Shown one piece after another: positions 56,568 to 64,000 of a DNA stretch of 64,000 nucleotides (its first letter is position 1; every line of letters begins with the position of its first letter). The translations under genes were made by a program, and so were the position numbers. The notes beneath the pieces are model-generated. The model worked only from the letters and a program-made list of their open reading frames with translations, did no database searches and was not told the DNA's origin. The stretch is from a virus. The stretch spans positions 186,001 to 250,000 of IMG/VR virus record IMGVR_UViG_3300028676_000003; one strand, given 5' to 3'.

Positions 56568-59144
56568 TTAAAGAGTTGCAAACCAATTAAGACTAATTGA
56601 CCCAGCAGTTGGAGCACTTTCATATGTTACAATGATATTTGTTGTATTATTTGTAGTATAAAAATCTGTAAAATTAGCTGAACCTTTTGTTACTAATGCT
56701 GTAGTAGGAGTTACACCTAATCCATGAGCAATATTATAAACAGTTGATGTACCATCCGCAGTAAACGTAAAGATACCACCAGCTCTTCTAGAATTAATTA
56801 TTGTATTAACGCTTGGAGCACCATTTACAATATTTCCTGAAACATCAACACCCATAACGGTTGTACTTGTTCCAGTATTAATATTTGTCATTCCTGTTAC
56901 GTTGAATGTACCACCAGTATTATTTCTAAATACAAAAGTTCCAGCTGAATATGTACCACCAGTAACTACCAAGTCGCTAGTTTTGAAACCACTAACGTTG
57001 AATGTACCACCAGTATTATTTGTAAATGTAGCAGTTCCATTGGTGTAAGTTCCACCAGTTACATAAATTTCAGTACCTGCGGCACTACCAGCAACAATAA
57101 ATCCTTGTGCATTGATACCTAAGTTATTAACGCTTGTTCCAGTATAAAGTGTTTTTATATTTAATTTATCAACATATGTTGTATCTGCTGTATTTCCTGT
57201 AATGAATCTACCTAATACGATAGAGTAATCACCATTGGCTTGTGAATTATCACCATGAACAAAACTAGCAAGACCATTAGCGATAGTATTTTGACCACCA
57301 GCATGTGATGAAACACCATTAGTTCTAGTAAATGAACCTTGTGAATGTGAAAATTGACCAAAAGCAATTGTAGCATTACCTTCAGCGTGGGCTGTTTGTC
57401 CTGAAGCAGTTGAAGAACCCTCAGCATGTGAACGAGCACCCATTGCAACACTTCCTACACCTTCAGCATGTGAATAGAATCCAAATGCGAGAGTATTAGC
57501 TCCTTCAGCATGAGCATAATAACCTGAAGCAGTTGTATTATAACCTTCTGTATGTGAATAGTCACCATAAGCCTTAGTATTCCAACCTTCAGCATGTGAA
57601 GTGAAACCAGTAGACTGATTTTCAGCACCTTCAACAAATGAACTTGGTCCTGAAGCAGTATTTCCAGTACCAAAAGCAACTGAATATTCACCTGAAGCAG
57701 TATTTCCACTACCAAATGCAAAAGCACCTTGATTTGTAGCACTTGAACTAACACCACCAGCAAATGTGAAATTACCACTAGCAATAGATTGTGAACCATT
57801 AGCCAATGAACCAACACCTGAAGCGATTGTTTGATAACCACCAGCTTCTGAGAATTGACCTAGAGCTTGTGTTTCTTGACCATGAGCAAATGAATTTCCA
57901 CCACCAGCAATTGTTCTATAGTTGGTAGCGTGAGCAGAAGTTCCACTAGCGGTAGTTGTATCACCTTCAGCAATACTATAAGCACCTGAAGCAGTAACAT
58001 TATTACCTCTAGCTTGTGCATAAGTTTGTGTTGCTTGAGCTTGGTAACCAAATGCATAAGAAAACGAACCTGTTGCTTGTGAACCATTACCTTCAGAATG
58101 AGAAAATGAACCTGAACTAATAATATCAGAACCAAAACCATATCCATATACACCAGTAACATTTACATTTGAACCTTGAGCGTGAGCATAAGCATTATTT
58201 GCAATACTATTTTGACCATAAGCATGGCTGGCAAATTGTAAGGCTTGAACATTGCTACCCAATGCGATACCATAAGTTCCTTGTACAAGGTTATTAGAAC
58301 CAAATGTGAAACCTTGAGTATTAACAGTATTATTATCACCGAAAACAACACCATAACTACCAGTAACATCTGAGTTATAACCTTGAATGAATGAGTTATA
58401 TCCACTAGTAGTATTTTGAGAACCATGAACATAAGATTGAGTACCATCTGACGTATTATTAGTACCAAAAATTACACCATAAAAAGCACTTTGATTAATT
58501 ATATTACCACCACCAAAAGCAACTGAATAGTCACCTAAAACTTGATTGCTACCACCATGACCAAATGAGTAAGCTCCACTAACTATTGTGTTATTACCAC
58601 CAGCATGTGATACGAAACCATTAGCTTGTGTACCATTTCCTTGTGAGTGTGAATATGTTCCATTAGCTTGAGTGTTACCACCTTCGGCATGTGAATTATG
58701 TCCAAACGCTGTAGTTTGATTTCCTTCTGCATGTGAGAAGGTACCACCAGCGATGTTTCCTGAACCTACAACTGTAGAACAGAATCCTGAAGATAAGTTA
58801 TTTTGACCAAATGCTTGAGAGTAACTAGCAGTAACCATATTGTTACCACCACCTACACTTGAATGGTCAGCAGTTACAGTATTAGAACGACCATTTGCAT
58901 ATGCAAAATCACCATTAGCTTTATTCAAATAACCATCAGCTGTAGCCCATAAACCAGTAGCTTGATTTTGACCAAATGTTGTTACAAGAGAATTGTTACC
59001 TTCACCTGAAGACCATAGACCAGTTAAACCTGATGTTGGCATTTTTTTAACATTACCAAATACATCAATTAATAATAGGTTATTATTATTGTTCCCAGTA
59101 TTAACAGCTTTTAGCTGTAAGTTTTTATTTATTACTTGTTTCAT
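56568..59144 (-). CDS. Long tail fibre with ~40 YadA-type repeats
   Basis: An 858-residue protein. After a short N-terminal region (VINKNLQLKAVNTGNNNNNL) it is almost entirely 14-16-residue repeats (SHAEGNQTTAFGHNSHAEGG) to ~residue 660, a very long left-handed beta-roll. The TYVDKLNIKTL linker follows, then a tandem pair of ~30-residue TFNVSGF/TFNVTGM repeats and a C-terminal domain (HGLGVTPTTALVTKGSANFT). The repeat number probably varies between relatives. One base separates it from the LRR gene upstream. Confidence 0.85.
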   Translation of the reverse strand: MKQVINKNLQLKAVNTGNNNNNLLLIDVFGNVKKMPTSGLTGLWSSGEGNNSLVTTFGQNQATGLWATADGYLNKANGDFAYANGRSNTVTADHSSVGGGNNMVTASYSQAFGQNNLSSGFCSTVVGSGNIAGGTFSHAEGNQTTAFGHNSHAEGGNTQANGTYSHSQGNGTQANGFVSHAGGNNTIVSGAYSFGHGGSNQVLGDYSVAFGGGNIINQSAFYGVIFGTNNTSDGTQSYVHGSQNTTSGYNSFIQGYNSDVTGSYGVVFGDNNTVNTQGFTFGSNNLVQGTYGIALGSNVQALQFASHAYGQNSIANNAYAHAQGSNVNVTGVYGYGFGSDIISSGSFSHSEGNGSQATGSFSYAFGYQAQATQTYAQARGNNVTASGAYSIAEGDTTTASGTSAHATNYRTIAGGGNSFAHGQETQALGQFSEAGGYQTIASGVGSLANGSQSIASGNFTFAGGVSSSATNQGAFAFGSGNTASGEYSVAFGTGNTASGPSSFVEGAENQSTGFTSHAEGWNTKAYGDYSHTEGYNTTASGYYAHAEGANTLAFGFYSHAEGVGSVAMGARSHAEGSSTASGQTAHAEGNATIAFGQFSHSQGSFTRTNGVSSHAGGQNTIANGLASFVHGDNSQANGDYSIVLGRFITGNTADTTYVDKLNIKTLYTGTSVNNLGINAQGFIVAGSAAGTEIYVTGGTYTNGTATFTNNTGGTFNVSGFKTSDLVVTGGTYSAGTFVFRNNTGGTFNVTGMTNINTGTSTTVMGVDVSGNIVNGAPSVNTIINSRRAGGIFTFTADGTSTVYNIAHGLGVTPTTALVTKGSANFTDFYTTNNTTNIIVTYESAPTAGSISLNWFATL

Positions 59145-59145
59145 A

Positions 59146-60504
59146 TTATGAGTTTATTGTCCAACCTTTAGCTTGTAAAAGACTTTCAGTTGTTGTACCT
59201 ATTATTGTTTCTGACGAGTTAGTACTATTAATTACACCATTATTTGGTAAATTAGAGATATAATCTGTTTCATCATTCCAACCACTAGTATTTATATGTG
59301 TATTAATAAGATTTAATGCAGTTAAGCTAGGTAATGGAGAAGTTGGATTAAAATACTGTAATGGATTATAATTTAAGTTAATACCTGTTATTGTTGTTGG
59401 TAACGCATTATTTGTTGGGTTGAATATGTTAATATCATTTTGACTCAATTCTAAACCAGTTAAACTAGATGGTAATGCAATTGATGGGTCAAAGTTTATT
59501 ATTCCATTATCACTTAAATATAGTAACATTAAACTATTAGGTAATGCTAAGCTTGGATTGAAATCATTAATGTTATTACCTGTTAATTCTAAAGCGATTA
59601 AGCTAGATGGTAATGCAATTGATGGGTCAAAGTTTGTTAATTCATTATAAACAAGAGTTAAACTTTGTATTGAATTAGGTAATGCTAAGCTCGGATTAAA
59701 TTCAGTTAATTGATTATTTCCCAATGTTAAATTAGTCAAAGTAGAAGGTAACGCAATTGATGGGTCAAACTCAGTCAATTCATTATCTCCTAATGATAAA
59801 CTATTCAAGTTTGGTAATGGTAAGGTTGGATTAAATACTTTAATTTGATTTTGATTAATACTTAAACTTATTAATGAATCAGGCAATGGTAAGCTTGGGT
59901 TAAATTCAGTTAATTGGTTGTTATCTAATGTTAAATAAACTAAATCATCAAATGCTTCAAGTTCAATTTCAGTTATCTCCATACCATAAAAATTCATAGT
60001 ATCAATATATCCATTTTTTGTAAAAAGAGCTGAATTTCCAGCAATTTCAACACTATCAAATGACATAGTTCTAGCTGAAAAGAAAGCATTCCAATCATTT
60101 ATACTGTTTTTATCATCAATACCTAAATTAGCCATGGTATTATCAATATTACTAAATGATAATGTTAAATTACTTACACTAACCAAATCAATATAATTAA
60201 TTATATCGAAACTAGTAAGAGCAGTAATACTACCACCACTGTAAATAGCTTCAATTTTTTTATTGTCGATAATCCCTTGAACCATATCACCTACCTCAAG
60301 AACTTCAGGATTACCTGTAGCTATTTTAAAAACAAGGAAATCACCAATAGGAACGATAAGTTTTGTAACACTAGAACCAGTACCAATAGCGTCTTGGATA
60401 TCAGCGAATGTTATTTGCGAGGTAACACCCTCAGCTACAATAGGAAATATTGACTCAGGGGTTAGGGTACCAACAGGTAATTGACTTATTTTTGCATCTG
60501 CCAT
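59146..60504 (-). CDS. Leucine-rich-repeat fibre protein
   Basis: A 452-residue protein. N-terminal ~45 residues (KISQLPVGTLTPESIFPIVA) match the fibre at 55-56 kb. Residues ~185-420 hold about ten 23-residue leucine-rich repeats with the consensus L-x-L-x-x-N-x-L-x-x-F-x-P-S. LRRs of this kind bind proteins or glycans and are rare in phage fibres, so this is a likely receptor-recognition module. Confidence 0.82.
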   Translation of the reverse strand: MADAKISQLPVGTLTPESIFPIVAEGVTSQITFADIQDAIGTGSSVTKLIVPIGDFLVFKIATGNPEVLEVGDMVQGIIDNKKIEAIYSGGSITALTSFDIINYIDLVSVSNLTLSFSNIDNTMANLGIDDKNSINDWNAFFSARTMSFDSVEIAGNSALFTKNGYIDTMNFYGMEITEIELEAFDDLVYLTLDNNQLTEFNPSLPLPDSLISLSINQNQIKVFNPTLPLPNLNSLSLGDNELTEFDPSIALPSTLTNLTLGNNQLTEFNPSLALPNSIQSLTLVYNELTNFDPSIALPSSLIALELTGNNINDFNPSLALPNSLMLLYLSDNGIINFDPSIALPSSLTGLELSQNDINIFNPTNNALPTTITGINLNYNPLQYFNPTSPLPSLTALNLINTHINTSGWNDETDYISNLPNNGVINSTNSSETIIGTTTESLLQAKGWTINS

Positions 60505-60508
60505 ATTA

Positions 60509-60718
60509 TTATAGTGTTATTTTAAAGTTATCTTCTGTTAACATATAGAAACCATCTTCCAATAAAAGAAAGTCTCCAACGCTAGGAGTTGGTGGAGTTG
60601 GAGTGGGTCTACTAGGGTTAGGCGTACTTTGTCCATAACGATTGATTTTTTTCGTTGTACGACCACTACGGTCAGTTTCTAAGGTATATACCTTTGGAGA
60701 AATTAGTTGATTATACAT
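60509..60718 (-). CDS. Small Pro-rich protein heading the fibre operon
   Basis: A 69-residue protein (MYNQLISPKVYTLETDRSGR), with a Pro/Thr linker in the middle. I choose the ATG nearest the late-type motif. It may be a fibre adaptor. Unrecognised. Confidence 0.5.
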   Translation of the reverse strand: MYNQLISPKVYTLETDRSGRTTKKINRYGQSTPNPSRPTPTPPTPSVGDFLLLEDGFYMLTEDNFKITL

Positions 60719-60735
60719 AGTTTTGTGTTTTATTA

Positions 60736-60743
60736 ATAAATAT
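60736..60743 (-). promoter_or_regulatory. Late-type promoter motif (minus strand)
   Basis: ATATTTAT on the minus strand, 17 nt before the ATG of the fibre operon's first gene. Confidence 0.6.
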
Positions 60744-60760
60744 AAATTTTTACAATAAAA

Positions 60761-60792
60761 TTTGGTATTTCTCAAAATAATTCATACCTTTG
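60761..60792 (+). promoter_or_regulatory. Bacteroidota-type promoter
   Basis: TTTGG at 60761 and TACCTTTG at 60785-60792, divergent from the late fibre promoter. Confidence 0.75.
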
Positions 60793-60823
60793 TACCACAA
60801 ACAAATGTTAAAAAAACTTAAAA

Positions 60824-61195
60824 ATGATATTTAGAACAAGAAAAATCATAAAACCTGAAGACTTAAACCCACGTGGGACCCTTTTTGGTGGACAATTGTT
60901 AAAATGGGTAGATGAAGAAGCCGCAATCTTTGCAATTTGCCAATTGGAAACGAATCAAATAGTAACCAAATTAATTTCTGAAATTGACTTTGTGGCTCCA
61001 GCAGTCCAAGGAGATATGATAGAAATGGGAGTTGAGGTTGTTAACTTAGGAAGGTCCTCATTGACTATTAGATGTGTTGTAAGAAATAAAACAACCAAGA
61101 AAGAAATCCTTAAGATTGACAAGATGGTTTTTGTCTGCGTAAATGAAGAAGGTAAATCAACACCTCACGGAATAACTGAAATTAAACAAGACTAA
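60824..61195 (+). CDS. Hotdog-fold acyl-CoA thioesterase
   Basis: A 123-residue protein. GTLFGGQLLKWVDEEAAIFA (~19-38) is the conserved N-x-x-GTLFGG-x-LL-W-D-E block of the YciA/BFIT-type hotdog thioesterases. A thioesterase acting on host acyl-CoAs is unusual in a phage; it might alter lipid or signal metabolism. Confidence 0.85.
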   Translation: MIFRTRKIIKPEDLNPRGTLFGGQLLKWVDEEAAIFAICQLETNQIVTKLISEIDFVAPAVQGDMIEMGVEVVNLGRSSLTIRCVVRNKTTKKEILKIDKMVFVCVNEEGKSTPHGITEIKQD

Positions 61196-61198
61196 ATT

Positions 61199-61852
61199 AT
61201 GACAACAGCACAAGTAGTTTTAATAAATAAAGAAGGATTGGTCCTTGGAGTATCAAGAAAAGATGACCATAATGATTTTGGATTGCCTGGTGGAAAGATG
61301 GAAGATATTGATAATAATGACCCTATGGCTACAGCAATCAGAGAAACAAAAGAAGAAACTGGCCTTGATGTAAGTGACCTTTATCAAGTATTCTCTATTC
61401 ATATGGGTGGTAATATGGGTTATACCTATATTGCTAATTATGACGGTGAAATCAATCACGATGAACCTCACGTAGTAAAATGGGTACCATTTCAACTATT
61501 AATTAATGGTAAATTCGGCCGATATAATGCGCTAGTATCTAAATCACTTGATTCTATGGGCGTTAGTTATCAAAAACACATTGATGAAGAAGCACTAGAA
61601 AGAGAATTAAAAGCATTTTTCCTTGTGAAATATGATGGAGTTCTTTTACTTAACTGTATCACTAGACAATCTAATTATCATGATGATGTTTACTATGAAA
61701 TTAGTCTAACATATGCTGAAGATTCAGGTTTCGACGATGATGATTTGGAAGAAGGTTTTCAATTTGATAAGAAAACTGAAAGAGAAATCAATGAGTTAGG
61801 TCTTAAATATGGAGTTAAATTAACTCTTGACAGCTATTATACACCAAAATAA
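61199..61852 (+). CDS. Nudix hydrolase
   Basis: A 217-residue protein. LPGGKMED...ATAIRETKEETGLDV (~29-60) is a Nudix box (REx2EE) with a two-residue insertion before the helix. The C-terminal ~90 residues are extra. It hydrolyses a nucleoside diphosphate linked to X; ADP-ribose, NAD or damaged nucleotides are candidates. Adjacent to the NADAR gene, with TAATG overlap. Confidence 0.85.
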   Translation: MTTAQVVLINKEGLVLGVSRKDDHNDFGLPGGKMEDIDNNDPMATAIRETKEETGLDVSDLYQVFSIHMGGNMGYTYIANYDGEINHDEPHVVKWVPFQLLINGKFGRYNALVSKSLDSMGVSYQKHIDEEALERELKAFFLVKYDGVLLLNCITRQSNYHDDVYYEISLTYAEDSGFDDDDLEEGFQFDKKTEREINELGLKYGVKLTLDSYYTPK

Positions 61853-62331
61853 TGGAAGTAGTATCATTTACAAGAGTTTCACTACCGTTCGGTTGGCTTG
61901 GAAACATGTCAGCTTACCCTATTGAATTTAACGGAAAAACATGGAGAACTAGTGAAGCTCTGTTTCAAGCATTAAGGTTTAAAGATGAAGAGATTCAAGA
62001 GCTTATCAGAGCAGAAAAGAGTCCAATGTCAGCCAAAGCCGTAATGAATGAAAATCAGGAACATATCAAGGTTAAGAAACACGGACCTAAAGATGTTATG
62101 AATATGAAAATGTGTTTAATGTTGAAATTGAATCAACATCAAGAGCTTATCAAAGAACTAATAGATACTGGCGATGCAATGATAGTAGAAGATGTTACCA
62201 AGAGAGGTAATATCGGTGGTAATCTATTTTGGGGTGCTATGCTAGTTGATGGAGAATGGGTAGGAGAAAATAAGTTAGGTCAACTATGGATGGACCTACG
62301 AGAAGTTTATAAACAAAAAAATACCTTATGA
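61852..62331 (+). CDS. NADAR-family (YbiA-like) N-glycosidase
   Basis: A 159-residue protein. WLGNMSAYPIEFNGKTWRTS, SEALFQALRF, SPMSAKAVMN and the later GNLFWGAML block match NADAR/YbiA proteins. Members hydrolyse N-glycosidic bonds of ADP-ribosylated guanine or riboflavin intermediates, and some phage ones counter DarT-type ADP-ribosylating defences. Coupling with the Nudix gene supports ADP-ribose metabolism. Confidence 0.83.
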   Translation: MEVVSFTRVSLPFGWLGNMSAYPIEFNGKTWRTSEALFQALRFKDEEIQELIRAEKSPMSAKAVMNENQEHIKVKKHGPKDVMNMKMCLMLKLNQHQELIKELIDTGDAMIVEDVTKRGNIGGNLFWGAMLVDGEWVGENKLGQLWMDLREVYKQKNTL

Positions 62332-62684
62332 TGAATAACAAGGTCAGAAAATTAGACTTAAGTGTAAAGTTTTTACAAATGGGTCAAGCGTTACAGCAAG
62401 AAGGTGAAGAAATTGAGGATGATGAAATAGCAATGTTAGGTACACTGCTTATTTTTGTAGGGTCCTTAGCATTAAATGATAAAGATTTGAATCAATTTGC
62501 TGATATAGTAGAAATGTTTACCGCAAAAAAGACATTTGATAACTTAGCAAGAACACAACCTCAAATTATGGCACTCATTAACGGTGTAGCCGATGGTTAT
62601 TCCTATGATGATTTAATAAATCGCCTTAAAAATAATAAAAAAAGAGAAGAAAACAACGAAGACGAAGAAAATATTGACGAATAA
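62328..62684 (+). CDS. Hypothetical acidic helical protein
   Basis: A 118-residue protein with a Glu/Asp-rich tail (KKREENNEDEENIDE). Starts within the NADAR gene (ATGA overlap). Unrecognised. Confidence 0.55.
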   Translation: MMNNKVRKLDLSVKFLQMGQALQQEGEEIEDDEIAMLGTLLIFVGSLALNDKDLNQFADIVEMFTAKKTFDNLARTQPQIMALINGVADGYSYDDLINRLKNNKKREENNEDEENIDE

Positions 62685-62716
62685 TTTGCGTATTCCAATA
62701 TAATGTTTTACCTTTG
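62685..62716 (+). promoter_or_regulatory. Bacteroidota-type promoter of RNA ligase
   Basis: TTTG at 62685 and TACCTTTG at 62709-62716. Confidence 0.75.
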
Positions 62717-62736
62717 TCAAATAAAACAAAGAAATT

Positions 62737-63861
62737 ATGTTAGCAATACAAGAATATATCAAAAAACACGGAATAAATAAGGCAATTTCAGACTTTAATC
62801 TAAAATCTAGAGAGTATGAAAACAAAATCTTATTGAAATACGACCAATTATCATCACCAACAATGATGGCAATGGCTGAAATGCAAGATTCTCGTGGTAT
62901 TATCCTTGAAAAAGGAACTTGGAAGGTCTTATCACTTGCATTTAGAAAGTTCTTCAACTCAGAAGAAGGAAATGCACATAAAATTGATTGGAATACTGCC
63001 CGTGTACTAGAGAAACTAGATGGTACCCTTATACAATTGTATTGGGATGCACATAAAGGTAAGTGGTTTGCAGGTACTACAGGTACAGCAGAAGGTGAGG
63101 GTGAAGTGAATAATAAAAATGGTACTACATTTAATGACCTTTTTTTCCAAACAGTTGCTGAAAAATACAACTTGGATTTAAACAGACTTGATAAAAAATA
63201 CTGTTTTGTGTTCGAATTAACAACACCTTATAATATAGTAGTGAAGCCACACGGTGAATCATCTGCTACGTTATTAACTATTAGAAACCTTGAGACACTT
63301 GAAGAAGTTTGTTATGAAGAATTACTAAACCACGGTTCAGTATTAGGACTTCCAGTAGTTAAATCATTTGACCTTAATGCTAAGAACGTTGGAGCTTTGC
63401 TTCGTACATTCGAAAACATGCCATGGTCAGAAGAAGGTTATGTTGTTGTTGATGGAAACAATGATAGAATCAAGTGTAAAAACCCAGCTTATGTTGCGGT
63501 TCACCACTTAAAAGGTAAGTCAGCAGAACACAATATCATCACGATTGTTAAATCAAACGAGATTGAAGAATTTGGTTCTACTTTCCCTGAAAGAAAAGAA
63601 GAATTGTACAAGCTTAAGGCTAACTACGATATCCTTTTAGAAAAATTACTTGTAACTTGGGAAGAATTGAAATTACGTAAACCTAAGAATATCATGCCAG
63701 CCGAAAAGAAAAAATATGCGGCCGCTGTATTCGAAGTTTGCGAGAAACATGACTTAAAGCCATTTACAGGTTTATTCTTTGGACTAAACGATGGAAAGGT
63801 AGAAAGTGTTGAAAGCTTCCTTATGAACTACGACGATAAACTCTTATACAAGATGTTATGA
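62737..63861 (+). CDS. T4 Rnl1-like RNA ligase
   Basis: A 374-residue nucleotidyltransferase. ARVLEKLDGTLIQLY puts the adenylated lysine at Lys93 (K-x-DG motif I). RKFFNSEEG precedes it as in Rnl1. FVFELTTPYN is motif IIIa-like, SEEGYVVVD motif IV and RIKCKNP motif V. The C-terminal ~100 residues are the Rnl1 helical domain. It seals tRNA or RNA breaks made by host anticodon nucleases, with the kinase/2H enzyme at 53.8 kb preparing ends. Length matches T4 RnlA. Confidence 0.9.
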   Translation: MLAIQEYIKKHGINKAISDFNLKSREYENKILLKYDQLSSPTMMAMAEMQDSRGIILEKGTWKVLSLAFRKFFNSEEGNAHKIDWNTARVLEKLDGTLIQLYWDAHKGKWFAGTTGTAEGEGEVNNKNGTTFNDLFFQTVAEKYNLDLNRLDKKYCFVFELTTPYNIVVKPHGESSATLLTIRNLETLEEVCYEELLNHGSVLGLPVVKSFDLNAKNVGALLRTFENMPWSEEGYVVVDGNNDRIKCKNPAYVAVHHLKGKSAEHNIITIVKSNEIEEFGSTFPERKEELYKLKANYDILLEKLLVTWEELKLRKPKNIMPAEKKKYAAAVFEVCEKHDLKPFTGLFFGLNDGKVESVESFLMNYDDKLLYKML

Positions 63862-64000
63862 TTGAGCAAAAACACTTAGAAGCTGTGATTAAATCAATTA
63901 GAGAAAAACACTCTGATTTTGTGATAGTCACAGCTACTCAACCACCAAGACCTGAATCATCAATTCCACCTAGAAGACTAGGACGAGGTGATGAACTCGA
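63858..64000 (+). CDS. Unidentified gene, 3' partial
   Basis: The start of a frame open to the window edge (MIEQKHLEAVIKSIREKHSD, then FVIVTATQPPRPESS). It is coupled to the RNA ligase by ATGA. The TATQPPRP segment recalls RecA-type ATPase sensor loops (TxTQ), but too little is visible to assign it. Confidence 0.4.
   Translation, partial: MIEQKHLEAVIKSIREKHSDFVIVTATQPPRPESSIPPRRLGRGDEL

Noticed and set aside
55294-58468. Several minus-strand frames of 76-128 codons inside the fibre genes
   Set aside because: They are alternative frames of a repetitive sequence, low in complexity and within clear repeat-containing genes.
1-64000. Global reassignment of UAG to an amino acid
   Set aside because: At least nine genes end in TAG with normal downstream overlaps, and a UAG-reading RF1-type factor is encoded.
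1-64000. Prophage attachment site or integrase
   Set aside because: No integrase, excisionase or att-like duplication was seen; the tRNAs are phage genes in an array.

Overview
This AT-rich window looks like part of the genome of a large tailed bacteriophage (T4-like, probably a myovirus) infecting a member of the Bacteroidota, most likely a flavobacterium-like host. Three things suggest this. Early and middle genes are preceded by the Bacteroidota-type promoter (TTG or TTTG near -33, TAnnTTTG at -7, usually TACCTTTG). Start codons mostly lack Shine-Dalgarno sequences. The genes themselves are phage structural, lysis, recombination and translation genes: SbcC/SbcD (gp46/gp47-like), Rnl1-like RNA ligase, dNMP kinase, spanins and tail fibres.

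Layout: 1-12.7 kb holds large structural and cysteine-rich adhesin or fibre genes. 12.8-19.4 kb holds a PD-(D/E)XK nuclease, a ClpP-like protease, SbcD and SbcC homologues and a host-like primary sigma factor. 19.4-27.1 kb is a late block: a membrane coiled-coil protein, an amidase-like protein, an overlapping spanin-like pair, virion or prohead proteins with repeated L-x-E sites, and a GH19 endolysin. 27.2-37.3 kb has small proteins, a histone H1-like protein, RNase HII, a Ro60-like TROVE/DUF2828 protein with a candidate Y-like RNA behind it, DnaJ and a second ClpP. 37.3-53.1 kb is a translation region: a tmRNA, about 23 tRNA or tRNA-like genes, a release factor, a peptidyl-tRNA hydrolase-like gene, a CCA-adding enzyme and many tiny genes. 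53.1-64 kb has a kinase-like gene, a polynucleotide kinase/2H phosphoesterase, a minus-strand block of YadA-like and leucine-rich-repeat fibres, then thioesterase, Nudix, NADAR and RNA ligase genes.

The most interesting feature is a set of genes linked by the amber codon UAG. The phage encodes a well-formed amber suppressor tRNA (anticodon CUA) directly behind its own promoter. Just downstream, a peptidyl-tRNA hydrolase-like reading frame is open only if an in-frame UAG is read through (or AUU is used as a start). A kinase-like gene about 10 kb further on has UAG at codon 36. About 3 kb upstream, a short RF1-type release factor (PxT motif) can be made full length only by a +1 shift at CUU UAG C, the amber counterpart of the CUU UGA C site of bacterial prfB. 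UAG remains the ordinary stop of at least nine other genes, so this looks like conditional amber decoding or sensing and not a wholesale code change. Together with the tmRNA, CCA enzyme, RNA ligase and kinase/2H healing enzyme it forms a translation-maintenance and ribosome-rescue programme.

A second regulatory layer is an ATATTTAT core 12-17 nt before the start codon of many virion and lysis genes on both strands. It is a strong candidate for the phage late promoter.
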